This document shows, in pieces, positions 1 to 13,174 of a stretch of DNA of 64,000 nt. The stretch comes from Monilinia fructicola (taxonomy: Eukaryota > Ascomycota > Leotiomycetes > Helotiales > Sclerotiniaceae). The position numbers were made by a program, and so were the translations under genes. Every line of letters begins with the position of its first letter. Within the stretch, counting starts at the first letter, position 1. The notes under the pieces were generated by a model. That model saw only the letters and a program-made list of their open reading frames with translations. It was not told the origin of the DNA and ran no database searches. Where the stretch lies: contig VICG01000002.1 of assembly GCA_008692225.1 (NCBI GenBank), forward strand, positions 1,442,001 through 1,506,000, read 5' to 3'.

Positions 1-210
1 TCACAAGAAAGATGAACCCGACAATATGGCAATACATGTGTTCTACATGCAGCAGGTGTCAGTTTCATTCCTGGAGTTTGGCTAGCGTTACGCCAGGCCT
101 GGTCTTGCTGGCGCGTTTCAGGGTCGTTATCAGGCACGTCATGAGTTGGATTTTAGACACCGGAATACACAAGCTAGGGTAGAAAATAAGAAACCATTAG
201 ACAGCAGACC

Positions 211-435
211 TCAGATGAATCCCCCTTTGTAGAAAATGCAAGGTGCAAATAGACCCGGGCGACTGAGCGACAACATAGTCTGCGCAGAAACCCGAGCCGT
301 ACATGGATATGTTCGGTCTCGGTCTGGCTCCAGCGTCTCGTGCATATCGTTCAAACCGTCTTGGAATTTACGAATCGTAGAATATGTGTCGTACCACGTA
401 CGCACCGAGCGCGAGAGAGATGATACTTCATCCAT
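211..435 (-). CDS. Possible first exon of a small unidentified gene
   Basis: A 74-codon reading frame opens with ATG at 435. The sequence just upstream on the coding strand is pyrimidine-rich for several hundred bases, as is common before fungal genes. The peptide begins MDEVSSLSRSVRTWYDTYST and matches no family I recognise. If real, it probably continues through an intron towards the left edge, but I could not fix a splice site. A competing 89-codon frame on the + strand covers the same bases, so this is weak. Confidence 0.22.
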   Translation of the reverse strand: MDEVSSLSRSVRTWYDTYSTIRKFQDGLNDMHETLEPDRDRTYPCTARVSAQTMLSLSRPGLFAPCIFYKGGFI

Positions 436-2371
436 AATCGATATCCTGATATTGCTGGGTTGCTGGGTGGCTGGGTTGACTGGTGAGCATGATCCGCACT
501 GTTGATCAGATGTCGCAGCAGACGGCGCGTAAACGCTTGCTGGGTTTGCAGACTGGACTCGGCTGTTCTATGCGGATGTGGAAATTTCGGATCGCACTAG
601 TACTAGGAGATGGGTTCAGCTTACTCCTTCCTAGGTAGTGTGCGATCGTAATACGTTTTTTGCGTGCTGGGTTTGTAGATGTGGATGAGGATGAGGATGA
701 GTGCTTGCATTGTGGATTGTGGATTCTGGATACGAGTGTGGATGATTTAGAGGAAGGGGCGGGGCAGGGCGGAAAAGTGATGAAGATGTATGTATAGGTT
801 TGTTATCTAGTTGAGGGATGGATGGATTAATTTCTATATTTCTTTATTTTCTATCCTAGTGTTGATTTAGGGATAGAAGATATTTGGTATGTTGAAGGAT
901 GAAGACTCGGAGGTGGATGGTGGATGGACATCGAGGTGTGGCATTACGGAAGAGGCTGATGTGTGAGTGAGATCATGTGTGAGGGGAAGGTTCTTGGAGA
1001 ACTCGTACAATATTGAAGTATATGCGGTATGGAGAGAAGGATACGGATAAGGATAATAAGATGTTTTTCTGTGAAGTAGTAGTGAAAGCAATGGTTATCA
1101 GAATATCAGTCTATGGAAAAAAAACATACTCGAATATTGAGAAGAGTGTGTGCCATCAAATTTCGAGGATTTTCGTCGACTCTCAAGCATCACTGTCGAT
1201 TAAAAACGAGCAATGAGATTTCAAACGAGTGATTTTGGGATTTCTGAACTTCAGAATTCTATCTTCTCGAATATATATATCTGCACGCAGCGAATCGGAA
1301 TTGGAGTATTTTCCCGCCCTGGAGATGGCAGCTCGATAGCGCAAGACCAAGACCAAATTTCGGGGCCGGGAGATGGGTGGCTACAGACTGAATCTCCTAT
1401 TGCCAATGCCCTGTTTGCCAACACTCCAGAAACACGATGTCATATTTTCCAAAGTCGCAAAAATCAGATATTCCAAACCCATTCTTCTCTATTCATCCTA
1501 CGCCGTGATCTCAGGATATCTGCTCCTCAGATATAATGAAGCCCAACTATTACATGCGGCTTCTCCGCAAGCTCAAGCACAAGAAACAATGCACGAATTA
1601 AAGTATCAGAACCCATAACTATCGAACAAACTATTGGATTCAAAAATTCAAGAAGAACTCTCCAGCGATATGGCGAACGACTCCAAAAATCCGATATTGC
1701 AAGACTTCACAAACCTTTTAAACGCCGGATCGTTTGGGTATCCGCGTCCGCGATGAGTAGAGATGATTTTAAATCCTAAAGTTAGGTATTCGTCCGGCAT
1801 CACAAAATTAAAACCACGATACCATTTATAGATCCTCAGGAGACTGCTCTCTAAGCGACAAAGCCAACGTGAACATTCCGCATGCTGCCACTTGCACTCG
1901 TATCAAACTTGGATAGGGGTGAAAGTTTTACTGGTACGACAGCAAGGTATATATATAACACGTGTAAGACCACCGAGGAATTTGACATAAGAAAATTGAG
2001 ATGTGCAACATTTCGAATGCAGTTTTGACTAGCATCGGGAATTGTGTTGAAATGGGTTAGTAGTTGACGTGAAAACAGTGGTTGATGCTAGTGGCCGGAG
2101 ATTCGGGTATGTTAAGTTGGAGAGAACATTTGGAATTAAAATAAATAAAGTGGTATTGAGTAAGTAAGTCTATGTGCAAGGTAAAAGAAGAGTTACATGC
2201 CTGCGTGCCATTCCAGTTTTCATGTCCCATTGCAATTATCCATATCTACAAGTTGTCCCATCCGATTTTCCCAGAAACCTGTTCAACTGCTTAATCCATC
2301 AGTCATGTTCCTGTCGACTTGATTTTCTTCGCGTAATAAAAATTCACGATTCAATAACGGTATAATGTAGC
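436..2371. other. Intergenic, no supported gene
   Basis: About 1.9 kb with only short overlapping frames in several phases and no conserved motif. The stretch 660-1000 is strongly G/A/T-biased on the + strand (GATGAGGAT-like runs). I see no RNA gene. Confidence 0.5.
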
Positions 2372-3295
2372 TCAAGCTGACGCCGTGATACCCTCTACTC
2401 CCGCAGGAACGACCCTCGCCCTTCCAACACCATGCACGAGCACAGCATCCAACCATACCCTTTCTTTGCCTTCTTCAGATTTCTGCACTCCCCAACCCCT
2501 CTCAGGGCCCCAGCCCACAACCTTATGATGCCTCTCTACCACCTCTCGCAATCCACTTATCATATCTCCACTCCTCTTGATACCGGGAAAGGCATCAAAT
2601 TCTACATTTTCAATTCCTTTCACATCCCTAAATATCCCTTCTAATAATTCCTGGCAAAAGCCTTCATAAAATCCATCGCCAGCTCTAAAGCCCTTGAAGA
2701 TAGCGTCGGATGGATCGCATTCAACAAATATTTTCAGAACGCGAACGGACGTGCAATCGAGAAGTCCAAGTGATGGTGTTACTGCCCAGCCTCTTGGAGG
2801 ACTATTCCAGCCCGGGCCTAGACGAAGTTCAAGGGTAGTGATAGAGTTACGATATTGGGATGGCAGGCGCGCGAGTAAGGGTTTCTTTGTTTTGAAATAT
2901 CGGCCTGGATGAATGGGGAAAATGCGAAAAGTATAGGTAGAGAAGAAATGATGCGATGATTCGTTGTATATTTGTCTACAGACAGAGAACAGGGCGAGTA
3001 GCTTGTGGCGATGAATGATAGAGAAGGTTGTTGGGTCGAGATCTATGACTGGAGGGAAAGGGGCGAATACAAGGGTATAAATCTTGGTGCGAAGTTCAGA
3101 CGGTAGAGAAAGGAATGGAAATGATTGTTCGATTTTGCGAGAGGTGGAAGTAGCAACCTCGGCATCGGATGGATTTGCTGAAGGGTGGACCGAAGAACTT
3201 TGGGTTTTGGAACCGAGTACAGGCGCGGGCGTGCTTGCTGTTGCGCGATGATGATTCCGTATAGTTAATGTATGATGTCTCATATTTGGGGCCAT
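2372..3295 (-). CDS. 2EXR/F-box-like domain protein
   Basis: A single-exon protein of 307 aa. Residues 1-55 are low-complexity (Ser, Thr, His, Ala). The segment at about 58-80 contains FPFLSLPSELRTKIYTLVF, the hallmark start of the fungal 2EXR (F-box-like) family: a hydrophobic pair, LPxELRxKIY, then a helix. Further on, RLPSQYRNSITTLELRLGPG and a Cys-rich turn follow the usual family layout, in which a short alpha/beta region measures residues around a hit list. The family is expanded in Leotiomycetes and its biochemical role is unknown. I infer no function beyond possible protein-protein contact. The start is the first ATG after a CAA-repeat leader. No intron is needed. Confidence 0.75.
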   Translation of the reverse strand: MAPNMRHHTLTIRNHHRATASTPAPVLGSKTQSSSVHPSANPSDAEVATSTSRKIEQSFPFLSLPSELRTKIYTLVFAPFPPVIDLDPTTFSIIHRHKLLALFSVCRQIYNESSHHFFSTYTFRIFPIHPGRYFKTKKPLLARLPSQYRNSITTLELRLGPGWNSPPRGWAVTPSLGLLDCTSVRVLKIFVECDPSDAIFKGFRAGDGFYEGFCQELLEGIFRDVKGIENVEFDAFPGIKRSGDMISGLREVVERHHKVVGWGPERGWGVQKSEEGKERVWLDAVLVHGVGRARVVPAGVEGITASA

Positions 3296-3298
3296 TTC

Positions 3299-3336
3299 TG
3301 TTGTTGTTGTTGTTGTTGTTGTTATTGTTGTTGTTA
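3299..3336 (-). repeat. (CAA)n trinucleotide repeat in the 5' leader of the 2EXR gene
   Basis: On the coding strand, a run of about eleven CAA triplets with one TAA interruption ends only a few bases before the ATG at 3295. It lies outside the reading frame chosen for the protein, so it would be transcribed as an unstructured leader. Confidence 0.8.
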
Positions 3337-4281
3337 CTTGTGTAGAAGTATGAAAGCAAGGTTATTGCTCTTCTCGTCCTGATGCGTTCGCTGTAGGGAG
3401 ATGTATAGGTTAAGTATATTTGTTGGGGTTGAGATGGACGGATGGGATGGAAGAGATGATGTTCCCAAGTAGCCCTGGAGGTACTTGGAAGATTACTGAT
3501 TCAAAGTCACGGATAAGAGTGAATGGCGTGGTATGTCTCAAAAAGGATTGAATGAGGTGTAAGTGCAATATTTATTTCTTCAATTGTACACAAAAAAGAT
3601 CCTTATATCAAGGAAATCAGTGAGCAGAGTAAAATTAACAAGAGAGGGAGAGAAGAGGTAGGAGAGATGACATGAAAGAGCAATTGGAATATGGAAATAT
3701 AATATATAATCACGTCTTATGTGTTATGTTAAGACACCACGGGACTGAAGTTGCAATTGAGTAAGCTGGTACTGTTTTTCAAGCACCAGCTTCTTAACAT
3801 CCAATTCTTGAAAGCGTCATCTTTTATTCTCCTCAGTTTGTTCAACTCTTCGTCCACGGTTATTGTAGGCTGCGATGAGTATAAATTTCTGTCCACTGAG
3901 TGATCAACTTTATGGAAGAAAGAAAAGAAAAAGAGAAAGAGAAATCCAAAACTGAGTTGAGAAGTATTTATGGTGGGGGAGTTGATGACAAAGCGAGTCT
4001 AGTATTGTTTAGTACTAGCGTTCAATGGTTCCCGCATCATGATAGAAAATTGTCTTATTTTTGTGTTTGTGTGAACGAACTGCTTGATTGACGACGACCT
4101 GATTGGAAGGAATTCTTAGAATCAAGTTATTTCTTCATTTAAATGAAATATCTATAAAAGTTTCTTTTCTTTTCTGCGACGACGACAACGACAACGGCAA
4201 CAGAGGAGAATTTCACAATCATTTAATGCGATTGCTTTTCGCATATATAATAATATCATATTAATACTTACTACCTTCATA

Positions 4282-6040
4282 ATGTTGTCTAGAGTTATCG
4301 GAAGGTCGTTGCAAACGCCAGTTTTAAGAAATAGTTCGACAAACTTCAGGATAGCTTCATCCAAATCATGGACTCGATCGATGGCCACTCAGTCTAAAAA
4401 GCCTACAGATTATAATAGACCTGCGGGTACACCGAAATCATCAGCTTCAGGTGGGGCACAAGCAGCTTTTACTTCTCCAAAATCAGGAAAAAGTAGTGAT
4501 AAATCTGGTAACCCAGACTTTTCGAAGGTTCAAGATGAAGTGAGCAAGGAGGCTTCACCGCAGAGAAATACCGTGCCGCAATCAGAAGGAGGAGGTGCAG
4601 GTGTACCAAACCCAAATGCCAGAAAAGGCGAGAGCCCAGAGTTCTCCGGCAGACAAGATGAATTCGAGACAATCGCTGTTGACCCCGCACAGAAAGAATT
4701 CGAGAACAAACCTCTACCAGATCTTACCCAAGGCATTCCTTCGACTTTAGATTTCGAGTTGGCAAACAGAAAGTCGAAAAATTCACCATTAAACCTTACA
4801 GAAGCGGCGGATCCTGAAGAAGCTCCCGGTAGTGGGGGTAAGGGTCGCGGAGAATTGCCAGAGTCTGCATATGTTTCTTCGTCGGAGAAGAGGAGAAACA
4901 AAATGGCCAATTACATGTATCTTGCCTTTTTCGTATCTGCGATCACCGGTACTGTGTACTTGGGGAGAAACTGGGAGACTGAGGAAGAGGAAAAACAACA
5001 TGCTGAAACCGCGCCTTCTGGATGGTCACTGACTGGCATGTGGAATCGTGCAAGAGCTCGAACGGGCGATCAACTGGGTCACTACACCGAGCCAGCTTTC
5101 CCAAAGTTGTTGCCCGATCCGGACCCAATGTTCGAGCGCCCTTATACATTGGTTTTGAGTATGGAGGATCTCTTGATTCACAGTGAGTGGACTAGAGAAC
5201 ATGGTTGGCGACTGGCAAAACGACCTGGTGTGGATTATTTCTTGAGATATCTAAGTCAATATTATGAATTGGTTATATTCACCACTCAGCCATCCACACT
5301 GGCAGAGCCGGTTATCCGAAAATTCGACCCCTATCATATCGTTACTTGGCCACTTTTCCGAGAGGCAACACTCTATGAGAAGGGAGAATATATCAAGGTA
5401 GGAATTACGAACCCTGCTATCAATCAGTTACTGACCGACCTAGGATCTCTCATATCTCAACCGAGACCTCTCAAAAGTCATATTAATCGATACCAAAGCA
5501 CACCACGCCAAGAAACAACCCGAAAATGCAATAATTCTCAAACCTTGGGAGGGTGATGTGAAAGATAAAGAACTCGTCTCCTTGATTCCATTCCTCGAAT
5601 ATATCCCAACGATGCAATACGCCGACGTGCGCAAAGCTCTCAAATCATTCGAAGGAACACATATTCCTACTGAATTTGCCAAACGCGAAGCAGTAGCAAG
5701 AAAGAAGTTCAATGAACAACTTGCAGAAGAACGGAAGAAACATGGAAAGAGAGGTGGAGTGGGATTTTTAGGAAACGCATTGGGTATTAAGCCGGGTGGA
5801 ATGCTAGTGACTGATCCTAATGAACAAAGTCTAGCAGACGCGCTTGCTCAGGGAAAGATGTTGCAGGATATCGCGAGAGAAAGGGGACAAAAGAACTACG
5901 AAGCATTTGATAAGGAAATTAGGGAAAATGGAGAGAAATGGTTGAAAGAAGAGGCGGCTATGGAGGAGAAGGCCAAGGAAGAGGGATTAAAGGCTATGAA
6001 GAGTGGAATGACAGGTGGCTGGTTTGGAGGTTCTTCGTAA
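4282..6040 (+). CDS. tim50: Mitochondrial inner membrane translocase subunit TIM50
   Basis: Two exons, 4282-5397 and 5444-6040, split by a 46 bp GT-AG intron, give 570 aa. TIM50 is the receptor of the TIM23 complex: it takes presequence proteins from the TOM complex in the intermembrane space. The N-terminus is rich in Arg and Ser and fits a matrix-targeting presequence. A long polar linker follows, then one membrane segment at about 208-228 (MYLAFFVSAITGTVYLG). The C-terminal half is an FCP1/NIF-type domain (LVLSMEDLLIHSEW, RPGVDYFLRYLSQYYELVIF) that lacks the catalytic DxDx(T/V) aspartates, as in TIM50 generally. The C-terminus is a charged helix. Removing the intron joins YIK directly to DLSYLNRD, which matches the family and keeps the frame. 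Nothing is broken. Confidence 0.96.
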
Positions 6041-8631
6041 TGGCCGATGGATAGGATGGGTCAAGCGGACCACTGTATATTTTGTATGTATCATGAATGA
6101 GGCGTCAACGGAAACAAAAGGTGGACGGCCTTGAATCTCACCTCTGCGAACGTGGCTGGCTCGGATTGTGGTATATCAGTCACAAGGTATGCTCGGGATG
6201 ACGGGACACGATATGGCATTGAAGATCACGACTTGAATGTTATGATGCATTTCTCGGCAGCTCCTAAACCCGATCTGTATCTGTATGTATTATAGATGTC
6301 TGAGTATTCAAAGAAATAGTGAAAACCGCGATGCATAATCAACCTCCTGGATACGCTTGCAAAGCTAATCAGTGCATTTCTGCATCAACTCAACCTCCAA
6401 CTCAAATTTACCCTTTGGAAAAATAAAACATCAATTTCATCACGTAACATCGCTTTCCAACACTCATCCAACCCCGTCGAGTTGACGGTACGGTGCGTAT
6501 ATCGAGACTCGATGTAGCACCATCATCACAGCCATCATATAGACCAGGCATGTACTCGATAATATCTATCACAGCTCAATCACCGGAGGCTCAAGAGCAA
6601 CACTACACCTCACGCCCCCGATATACTACAGATATAAAACGTATAGGACCAGTTTGGACATTCTGTCCATGGAGTGGTTTTTTTGCTCTTGAGTTGTGAT
6701 GTGGGATGATTCGTTTTCTTGTGCTGGGCCGTGCAGGATTTTGAGAGGGGAGATCTGGTGGTGTGGAGGTTCTGTATTGAGGCTTGAGGGTTGGGGGTAA
6801 GGATGTAGGATTATGCCGCATTGGGAATTGTGTGTCTATGGCTTTCTGGGCGTTGGTGATGCATGGATGGATGGATGAGAGCGGCCATCCGGGCTTGTTA
6901 TAGCATGTGTTTCCTCATTTTGACCTTCATCAAAATCCACAGGGCGGGAAACTCCTCCATCTCACAGCGCTCTGCCGAGTCCGCGCGATCCCGTCACAGA
7001 TTCCTCTTGTGCTGCTGGAGCAATATCCAAACAAGCTCGTGGGTTGCATGTACCGACTCTGACACTTCACCTGGTGCGTCAAGATGCCACTTGTGGGAAG
7101 GAGTGTTGAGGAGGTGAGTGTTGAGAAGACTGATGGGTGTGGAGTGTTTGTTGTCTTTCATCGGTTATGGGGGGGTGAGTGAGTGGGTCGGTGACTCGTG
7201 GCTATTCTGAATTTTGATGTTCGGTACCTCGAACGCGTACCTTATCATCGGGAATGGAGAGGTGGTTGTGCTCGCAAGTATTTTCTCGGTGTTGTTTATT
7301 CGTGTTTTGGTTATTTGTATTCGCGTGGGTCACTTTGTGTGTGAAGGACAGGGTTCGATGTGGTGATTGTATCTGATGCATAGGAGAACCCTGGGACTTG
7401 AAATTGATGTGGGGAGCTGTAGCTGATTATCGCTAAACGAGAATTCATGTTTACTATTTGTTATATGCGGGTAGGAAAAGTTATGTGACAGGAAGGTTTG
7501 CGAAGGCGCAATCTGGTGAAAGGTTGAGATGGCGTCGGATGGTAATTGAGGCTATGTGATCTGAATGATGGTAGTATCTTTTCGCGTAGATATGAGAGGG
7601 TAGTCATGGTGGAAGTTTGTATTATCCACGGACTTGATTTTATCTGCCTAGGATTATTAGAAGGGATTTTGCTTGGTTCTGCTGCTGCAGTATCTGACGC
7701 AGTCTCGACCTGACATTCTGCGATTATACTATTGGTCAGGTGAGAGTCTCGGCGTGTAGCAACAAAATAACATTTACGTTGGCTACATGAAACGAGTGAT
7801 GTACTCCCTTAGGAAGACGGCCAAGTGTGAGAAGTAGCACCTATTTTTGTCCCGTAACCTCTTAATTGCCTCTTGTTAATTGGCTTGGTATGATCTTTTT
7901 GCAAATATGCACTTTAAGACCGCATCAGCACAGAGTCTTTCGTCTGTGAGCCAATTCTCAACCTAGAATGGAAGCAAAAACTAAGCTCTCGGATGAATTA
8001 GACTAAGATCCGCTAATATATGAATGATCAACTCGGTTAATTTGGCGAAGAGCCCGCCCAAAAATCTGGTAGCGAGGGTTGTGTAAACTTCTATGCTGTT
8101 TCTACATCACATATGTACAGGAAACTTTCTAGAAATCTGAATTTCAGATCAAAAATATGCGAATAAAAGGGGGCTAGTTTCTCTTTCGGTATTGGATCTA
8201 CCACATTAGTATTCAATAGGTAACAGTTGATCTTTATTAATTCCAGAAGGGTATTTGGTCCATGTTTTTGCGCTAGTTGAAAACCATAGTTATGAAGAAT
8301 TGTGTTTGGGAAGGAGTTTGTTTTTCGTGGTTGGAGACCTCAAAATTCCTATCTACGTCGTCGCAGTCAACGCCTGCTGTAATATGTACCTCACTAATCC
8401 CATGAACCTCGGTATATGAACCCAATATCTCCCAATATTATCATCATTATTGTTCTATTCAAAGAGGAGCTTCAAACTATTACCCCGCTCTTTTGAACGA
8501 TGAATGCTGAAGAAAGCTGCATGAGTCACTGTCCTGAAACAAAACGATATATCAAACTCACTCTAAAATAAGAATTCCCCCTCGGATGCTTCCAAATATT
8601 GCTCTCTGAAGTCCCTCCGTTGTGTTCACTC
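6041..8631. other. Long intergenic region without a supported gene
   Basis: About 2.6 kb between the convergent TIM50 and monooxygenase genes. Short frames at 6493-6699 and 6863-7117 have no motif and are contradicted by equally open frames on the other strand. I found no tRNA B-box or repeat family here. Confidence 0.5.
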
Positions 8632-10603
8632 TCAAAACTCTAAAATCTGGACATTCTTTTGCCCGATTCTATTCTGAAGAAGCACCCAGTCGCGTTTGAA
8701 ATCGATCTTGGCAATCAATGCCTTATATTGCCAGTATGGGTAAGGGAACCGATAAACATGGCCAATCTTAGACTAAACACAGTTGATATTAGCAAAACGA
8801 GCCTCGGACGCTTTTTGATGACAGAATACCGCCTACTTACTCTGTAGTAACTCCTGCACACTGGACTAGCAGGAGGCAATTTTGCCTGGCCGGGTCGTAA
8901 CGAGAAAGTCCAATCATTAACACGTTCTTCCTTTGGCATGATAGCATAGCGGAAACTTCCAACGTTTTTCTGGAACAGATATCGAGTCACGAGACAGGTA
9001 TGGTGGGCTTGGAGTTCGAAGAGTTCCATGACGCTGGTTTCAAATGAGGAGCTATTGGGTCCGAGGAAGTTGAAATAGTTTGGGAAGTCGTCTACTGCAA
9101 CACCTGTTTATTGTTAGTAGTGTTTGGCATGATTTGATGGAAGAAATACCGTATAGGGAACATAATTCGGGTTGGTACTTCTCGGCTAGAAGTTGGCCGG
9201 ATCGTCCCCGTGTTGGGACAGGTAGTCCAAAATCTACCGGATTATATCCTGATCATCCGTTAGTTATGTTGCTTTTGTTTGTGAGGTATTAATGCCACCT
9301 ACCAGTACCCCAGATTAAAACATCTGTCTTTCTTTCTGTCTCCTCTCCTGTTTCGGCGTTCTTGGAAACGATACCTTCCTCGGTGATTGCTGTGACAGAA
9401 TCCGTGACAAGCTCCACATTATCATTCGTGAAGATGGGGAAATAGTTGTCGAGCATCATCGGGCGCTTGCATCCAAAAACATCTTTAGACTCCAGTTTTT
9501 CGCGTAAAGCCTGGTCTTTTATTTGGCTGTACAGATGCTTCTTGGTCATGCCAATTACGATTTTTTGAAACCACGATCCTGGGTTAAACAACCTTTTGCG
9601 TAGCATTTCATCCTAAGGGAGCAATTTAGTAAGAACAAACACGGGTAAAGAGGAGCTCCTTTTCAACTTACCTTTTTCATTAATATCCATCGATACCAAC
9701 GCATCGTGAAAGGAAACGTAGCAAAAATGAATTTTTTAAACCATCCGGAAACAGCATCGACTCGCGGCAAAACATGTCCTGGACTTCTTTGATAAACAAT
9801 CAATGATTTTAAGCCCGGATAGATATTAGGGATAAATTGACAAGCAGAAGGCCCAGTTCCAACGACAGCGACTGTTTTTCCTTTAAGATTAGCATCTTTA
9901 GGCCAGTCTATGGAATGCCACTGTTCGCCTTTGAATGTATCAATGCCAGGTACATCGGCCTTTTTGGGCACAGTGAAAGCACCGGCAGCACTGACTAGCT
10001 AAATCACAAATTAGGAATCAACTAGGTAATACACAAGAGGATGTGGGAACATACCACATGACAACTCCATATCTTTTCCGTACCAGTTTCGAGATCTTTG
10101 GTCTCGACAAACCACAATAATCGAGAGTCATCCCACGTAGCTCTGATGATCTCTGTATTGAAGGACGTAGATCTGTCTAAGTGGTATCGTAATGCCACGT
10201 TCTCAAAGTACTGTCTGATCTCTGGCTGTGGCGCAAAAGTTCTACTCCAATCTTCCCAGAGCATGAATTGTTAGCGGGTGCCCGCCAACGAGAACAATTA
10301 TCAAAGCTAGTATCAAAATCCCATTCGAAAATGCACACAAGAAAAAGACTCACAAGGATTCAGAGCCCAGCTAATCTGATATTCGTGACTAGGAATATCA
10401 CACGCGGCTCCTGGATAAGTGTTCCTCCACCACACCCCGCCATATGCCGCATTTCTGTCCAAGATCTGGAATTCTTCCAGCGGGAGAACCTTCTCACGAA
10501 TAAATGTGCATCCTTGAATGATACCGGCGGCGCCTGCACCAAGAATGACAGCAAAGCGATGCTCATCTGCTTGTAGAGCAGAAACTGGAGTTTCAACCTC
10601 CAT
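8632..10603 (-). CDS. Flavin monooxygenase of Baeyer-Villiger type
   Basis: Seven exons (10603-10354, 10251-10055, 9998-9672, 9612-9303, 9248-9150, 9103-8841, 8772-8632), all with GT-AG introns of 54-102 bp, give 528 aa. The FAD Rossmann motif GAGAAG is at 22-27 and the NADPH motif GTGPSA at 196-201. Between them, residues 171-182 (FKGEQWHSIDWP) match the Baeyer-Villiger fingerprint FxGxxxHxxxW(P/D). Such enzymes use NADPH and O2 to insert oxygen next to a carbonyl. Every exon join restores the expected family sequence, for example NPYWSRTF and IWGTGYNPVDF, and the frame is open throughout. It lies on the same strand as the NmrA-like gene and the polyketide synthase relic, so a role in that metabolite pathway is plausible, but the substrate cannot be read from sequence. 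Confidence 0.9.
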
Positions 10604-12239
10604 AATCGAGAAAACTAATAATTGTAGAGGGATAGTCTACAAAACAGAAACAAACAGGTGAAGACAAAGTTATTTTCCCTTTGCTTAAATGGTATGGACA
10701 CATCAAACGTAGGCGAATTCTTTTTGGCAGCATATTGCTTGATATAGAAAGTCTATAATTACTCCAAATCCTATTGGTTGGTAACTGCCAAGATCTCATG
10801 ATTTTTCAACAGACTTTCGACCTGACATATCCATCTACGGAGCATTCATCTATTCGCTTTACGAATCCGAAGCTTTGGTATCATGTCCTACATAAAAGAA
10901 AAGTGGGATGCATGAAATAAATACCTTCGTATCCTAGCCGGTTCATAGAATGAGCACCAACCATTGGGCGCTATCAATGACACCTTGCATTTCAGAACCA
11001 TCGAAAGATTTACTGTACAGATGAAATCCTCTCACCTCCCTAAATAAAACGCTAAACTGGCTGGGCCCATATAAATCGGACGGGTAGGATTTATCGAACT
11101 CAAAATTTGCCCCAAAACAAAGGTTAAAACTTGCGATTGTATATACTTTATCGCTCCAATTTGATAAGCGATCCAAATCTGGCCCATGCAAAGAAAACTA
11201 CTTACGTAGTTGAAGCCGACCAGAGAGGAGCCGTCATTCAAGGGGGAGTAAGTTCTCGATAGTTACTGTATCCACTCACTTATACTGTAATGCTTCGAGC
11301 GGACTGCCATATAGAGAAGCCACTCAAAGCCACTTCTCGAACCTTCATCATTATAATGGTTAATTTATTAACTTTCCAAGTCCCTTTGATATCGATATAA
11401 CAAAGCAGAATGGTATATCCTGCTCTATACAACTTGCCTCTTCATTTTTGAAGGGCGTATAAACGTTTTTTCCTAAAATTTTATGTTTTAAGAAGATGTG
11501 GCAAATACGAAGATAGATACAAGTTAATCCTGTTATAGCATAGTACTACATGCTCTAACACATATGGTATGATTCAAATCTAATATTTCCCCTTTTTATA
11601 CAATTAAGGTAGGTTAATCAAGGTAAGTTATTGTATTAAAGGTATTACTGTAGCAAGTGATGATGTCCTTTTAGAACTGTTGTAAAATGGGGCCCCGCCA
11701 TTTCGGGGGCCGATCCTTCGGTAAGTAATCTAATGAATATATAACCAATCCAACGGTAACCGAGCTCCCTGTATCATGCATGTCCCTGTGTATCTTATAC
11801 GTTTTGAAAAGAACCGAAAATCAACAAATAAAATTAATTGATAAAAAACCTATGAAGATTATATAATATAGAATCTAAATATCATATTAATTAAACTTGA
11901 AATAAATTTTCTTGATTGAAGGTTAATCTTATAATATCTTTTTATATACTTATTTTATTAGAATATATAACTATAACTATTAATATTATTATAACTAGGA
12001 CGTTTTAATATAGGAAAAGAAGACGGTGTTATTTTTATACTATAAGTCAAGGCTATGTACTAGTTGCTGACCAATTATATACTAGTTGTGTTGCGTGACT
12101 GATGGTTACGCCATATATCCGTAGTGTGACCATCGTGGCGTAATAATAATATAATACGTTATTTTATTATAAGTTTTGATCTTTTATTTCGATGATATTC
12201 TCTATTAAATGTAAATTATATATCATTAATAGAAGATTA
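10604..12239. other. Intergenic, becoming AT-rich
   Basis: The first 850 bases hold only small frames. An 82-codon frame at 10943-11191 (-) is open but unrecognised. From about 11460 the composition falls to strongly AT-rich with few CpG, which suggests RIP-altered repeat DNA. No coding motif survives. Confidence 0.5.
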
Positions 12240-12452
12240 GGCTGCGTAGCCGTGGGACGGTTACAGTTAAACTGCGGATAATCCGTAGGGTGAAAGCTTC
12301 ACGAAATTAGTATAAAATTCATAAATAACGTATAACCTGTACGGAGTAGTTCAACCGTTAATCCGCGGTTTATTTGCGGTTTAATGGTTTGAGCGTTAAT
12401 CTGCAGTTGAACAACGGTTTATCCACGGGGCGGTTCGGTTTAACCACCCCTG
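12240..12452 (-). mobile_element. Possible terminal fragment of a hAT-like DNA transposon
   Basis: Read on the - strand, the block starts with CAGGGGTGG at 12452. This is close to the CAG(G/T)G(G/C)-type ends of fungal hAT elements. It then carries several copies of an AACCG/TTAACGG motif in both orientations, like hAT subterminal repeats. I could not find the partner end to the left, so it may be a truncated copy. Confidence 0.35.
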
Positions 12453-13174
12453 CCGCCTATCGAAACTCTATTATGAGATTTTATCCAGTATACTGTATCA
12501 TCGATACTGTTATTGCGATCATTATAATCATTACATCATCATCATCATTATGATTTTATCATTGTTGTTAAAGCTATCCAGAGATTGAAAGCCATTGATA
12601 CTATCAAAGTCTTGATATTAGAAAACGAAGATAGGGAGGCAAGCGTGAAGGAAAAGCGACTTACCTTCGAGCTTTAATAACTTACCTTTTATATGATGGA
12701 GTAAGCTACTCATAGATAATTTACTTCTAATTGAGTTACTCATAATTACCTTCGATTAGAACTATACAACAAGGAAAAAGTTGAAGAAATACTGTATTAG
12801 GAATTTGAAATATTATTTTTAAAGCGGAGCTTTTGGAGGAAGCTACAGTAACAGAATGTAGACTACCCTGCCACATTCTCCTAATACACAGGCACCTACA
12901 GTAGAGTAGGTACACCGTGTTTTAAGAAAAATGGAATGTACGGGTTCCGCAGTGTGGGAAACACAAGCATGAGCGCGGCTGTGTATCGACAGTATTAATA
13001 TGTACCGATCCTTTTCAAGATATGTGAGGAATTTACGGTATATATATACCTCGACGGAATTAATCACAAACGTGGAAAATGCTGACCTCGACTAATTAAT
13101 TAGTCGGTTATTCGTCAACCCCTATTAAAGACCCCACTTTCAACCGAGTCTGTCCTCCGTAGAGAAGGTATGTA

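Noticed and set aside
5398..5556. TIM50 ending at 5556 as a 424 aa protein with a separate downstream 160 aa protein
   Set aside because: A 46 bp intron with consensus ends joins both into one TIM50 of normal length.
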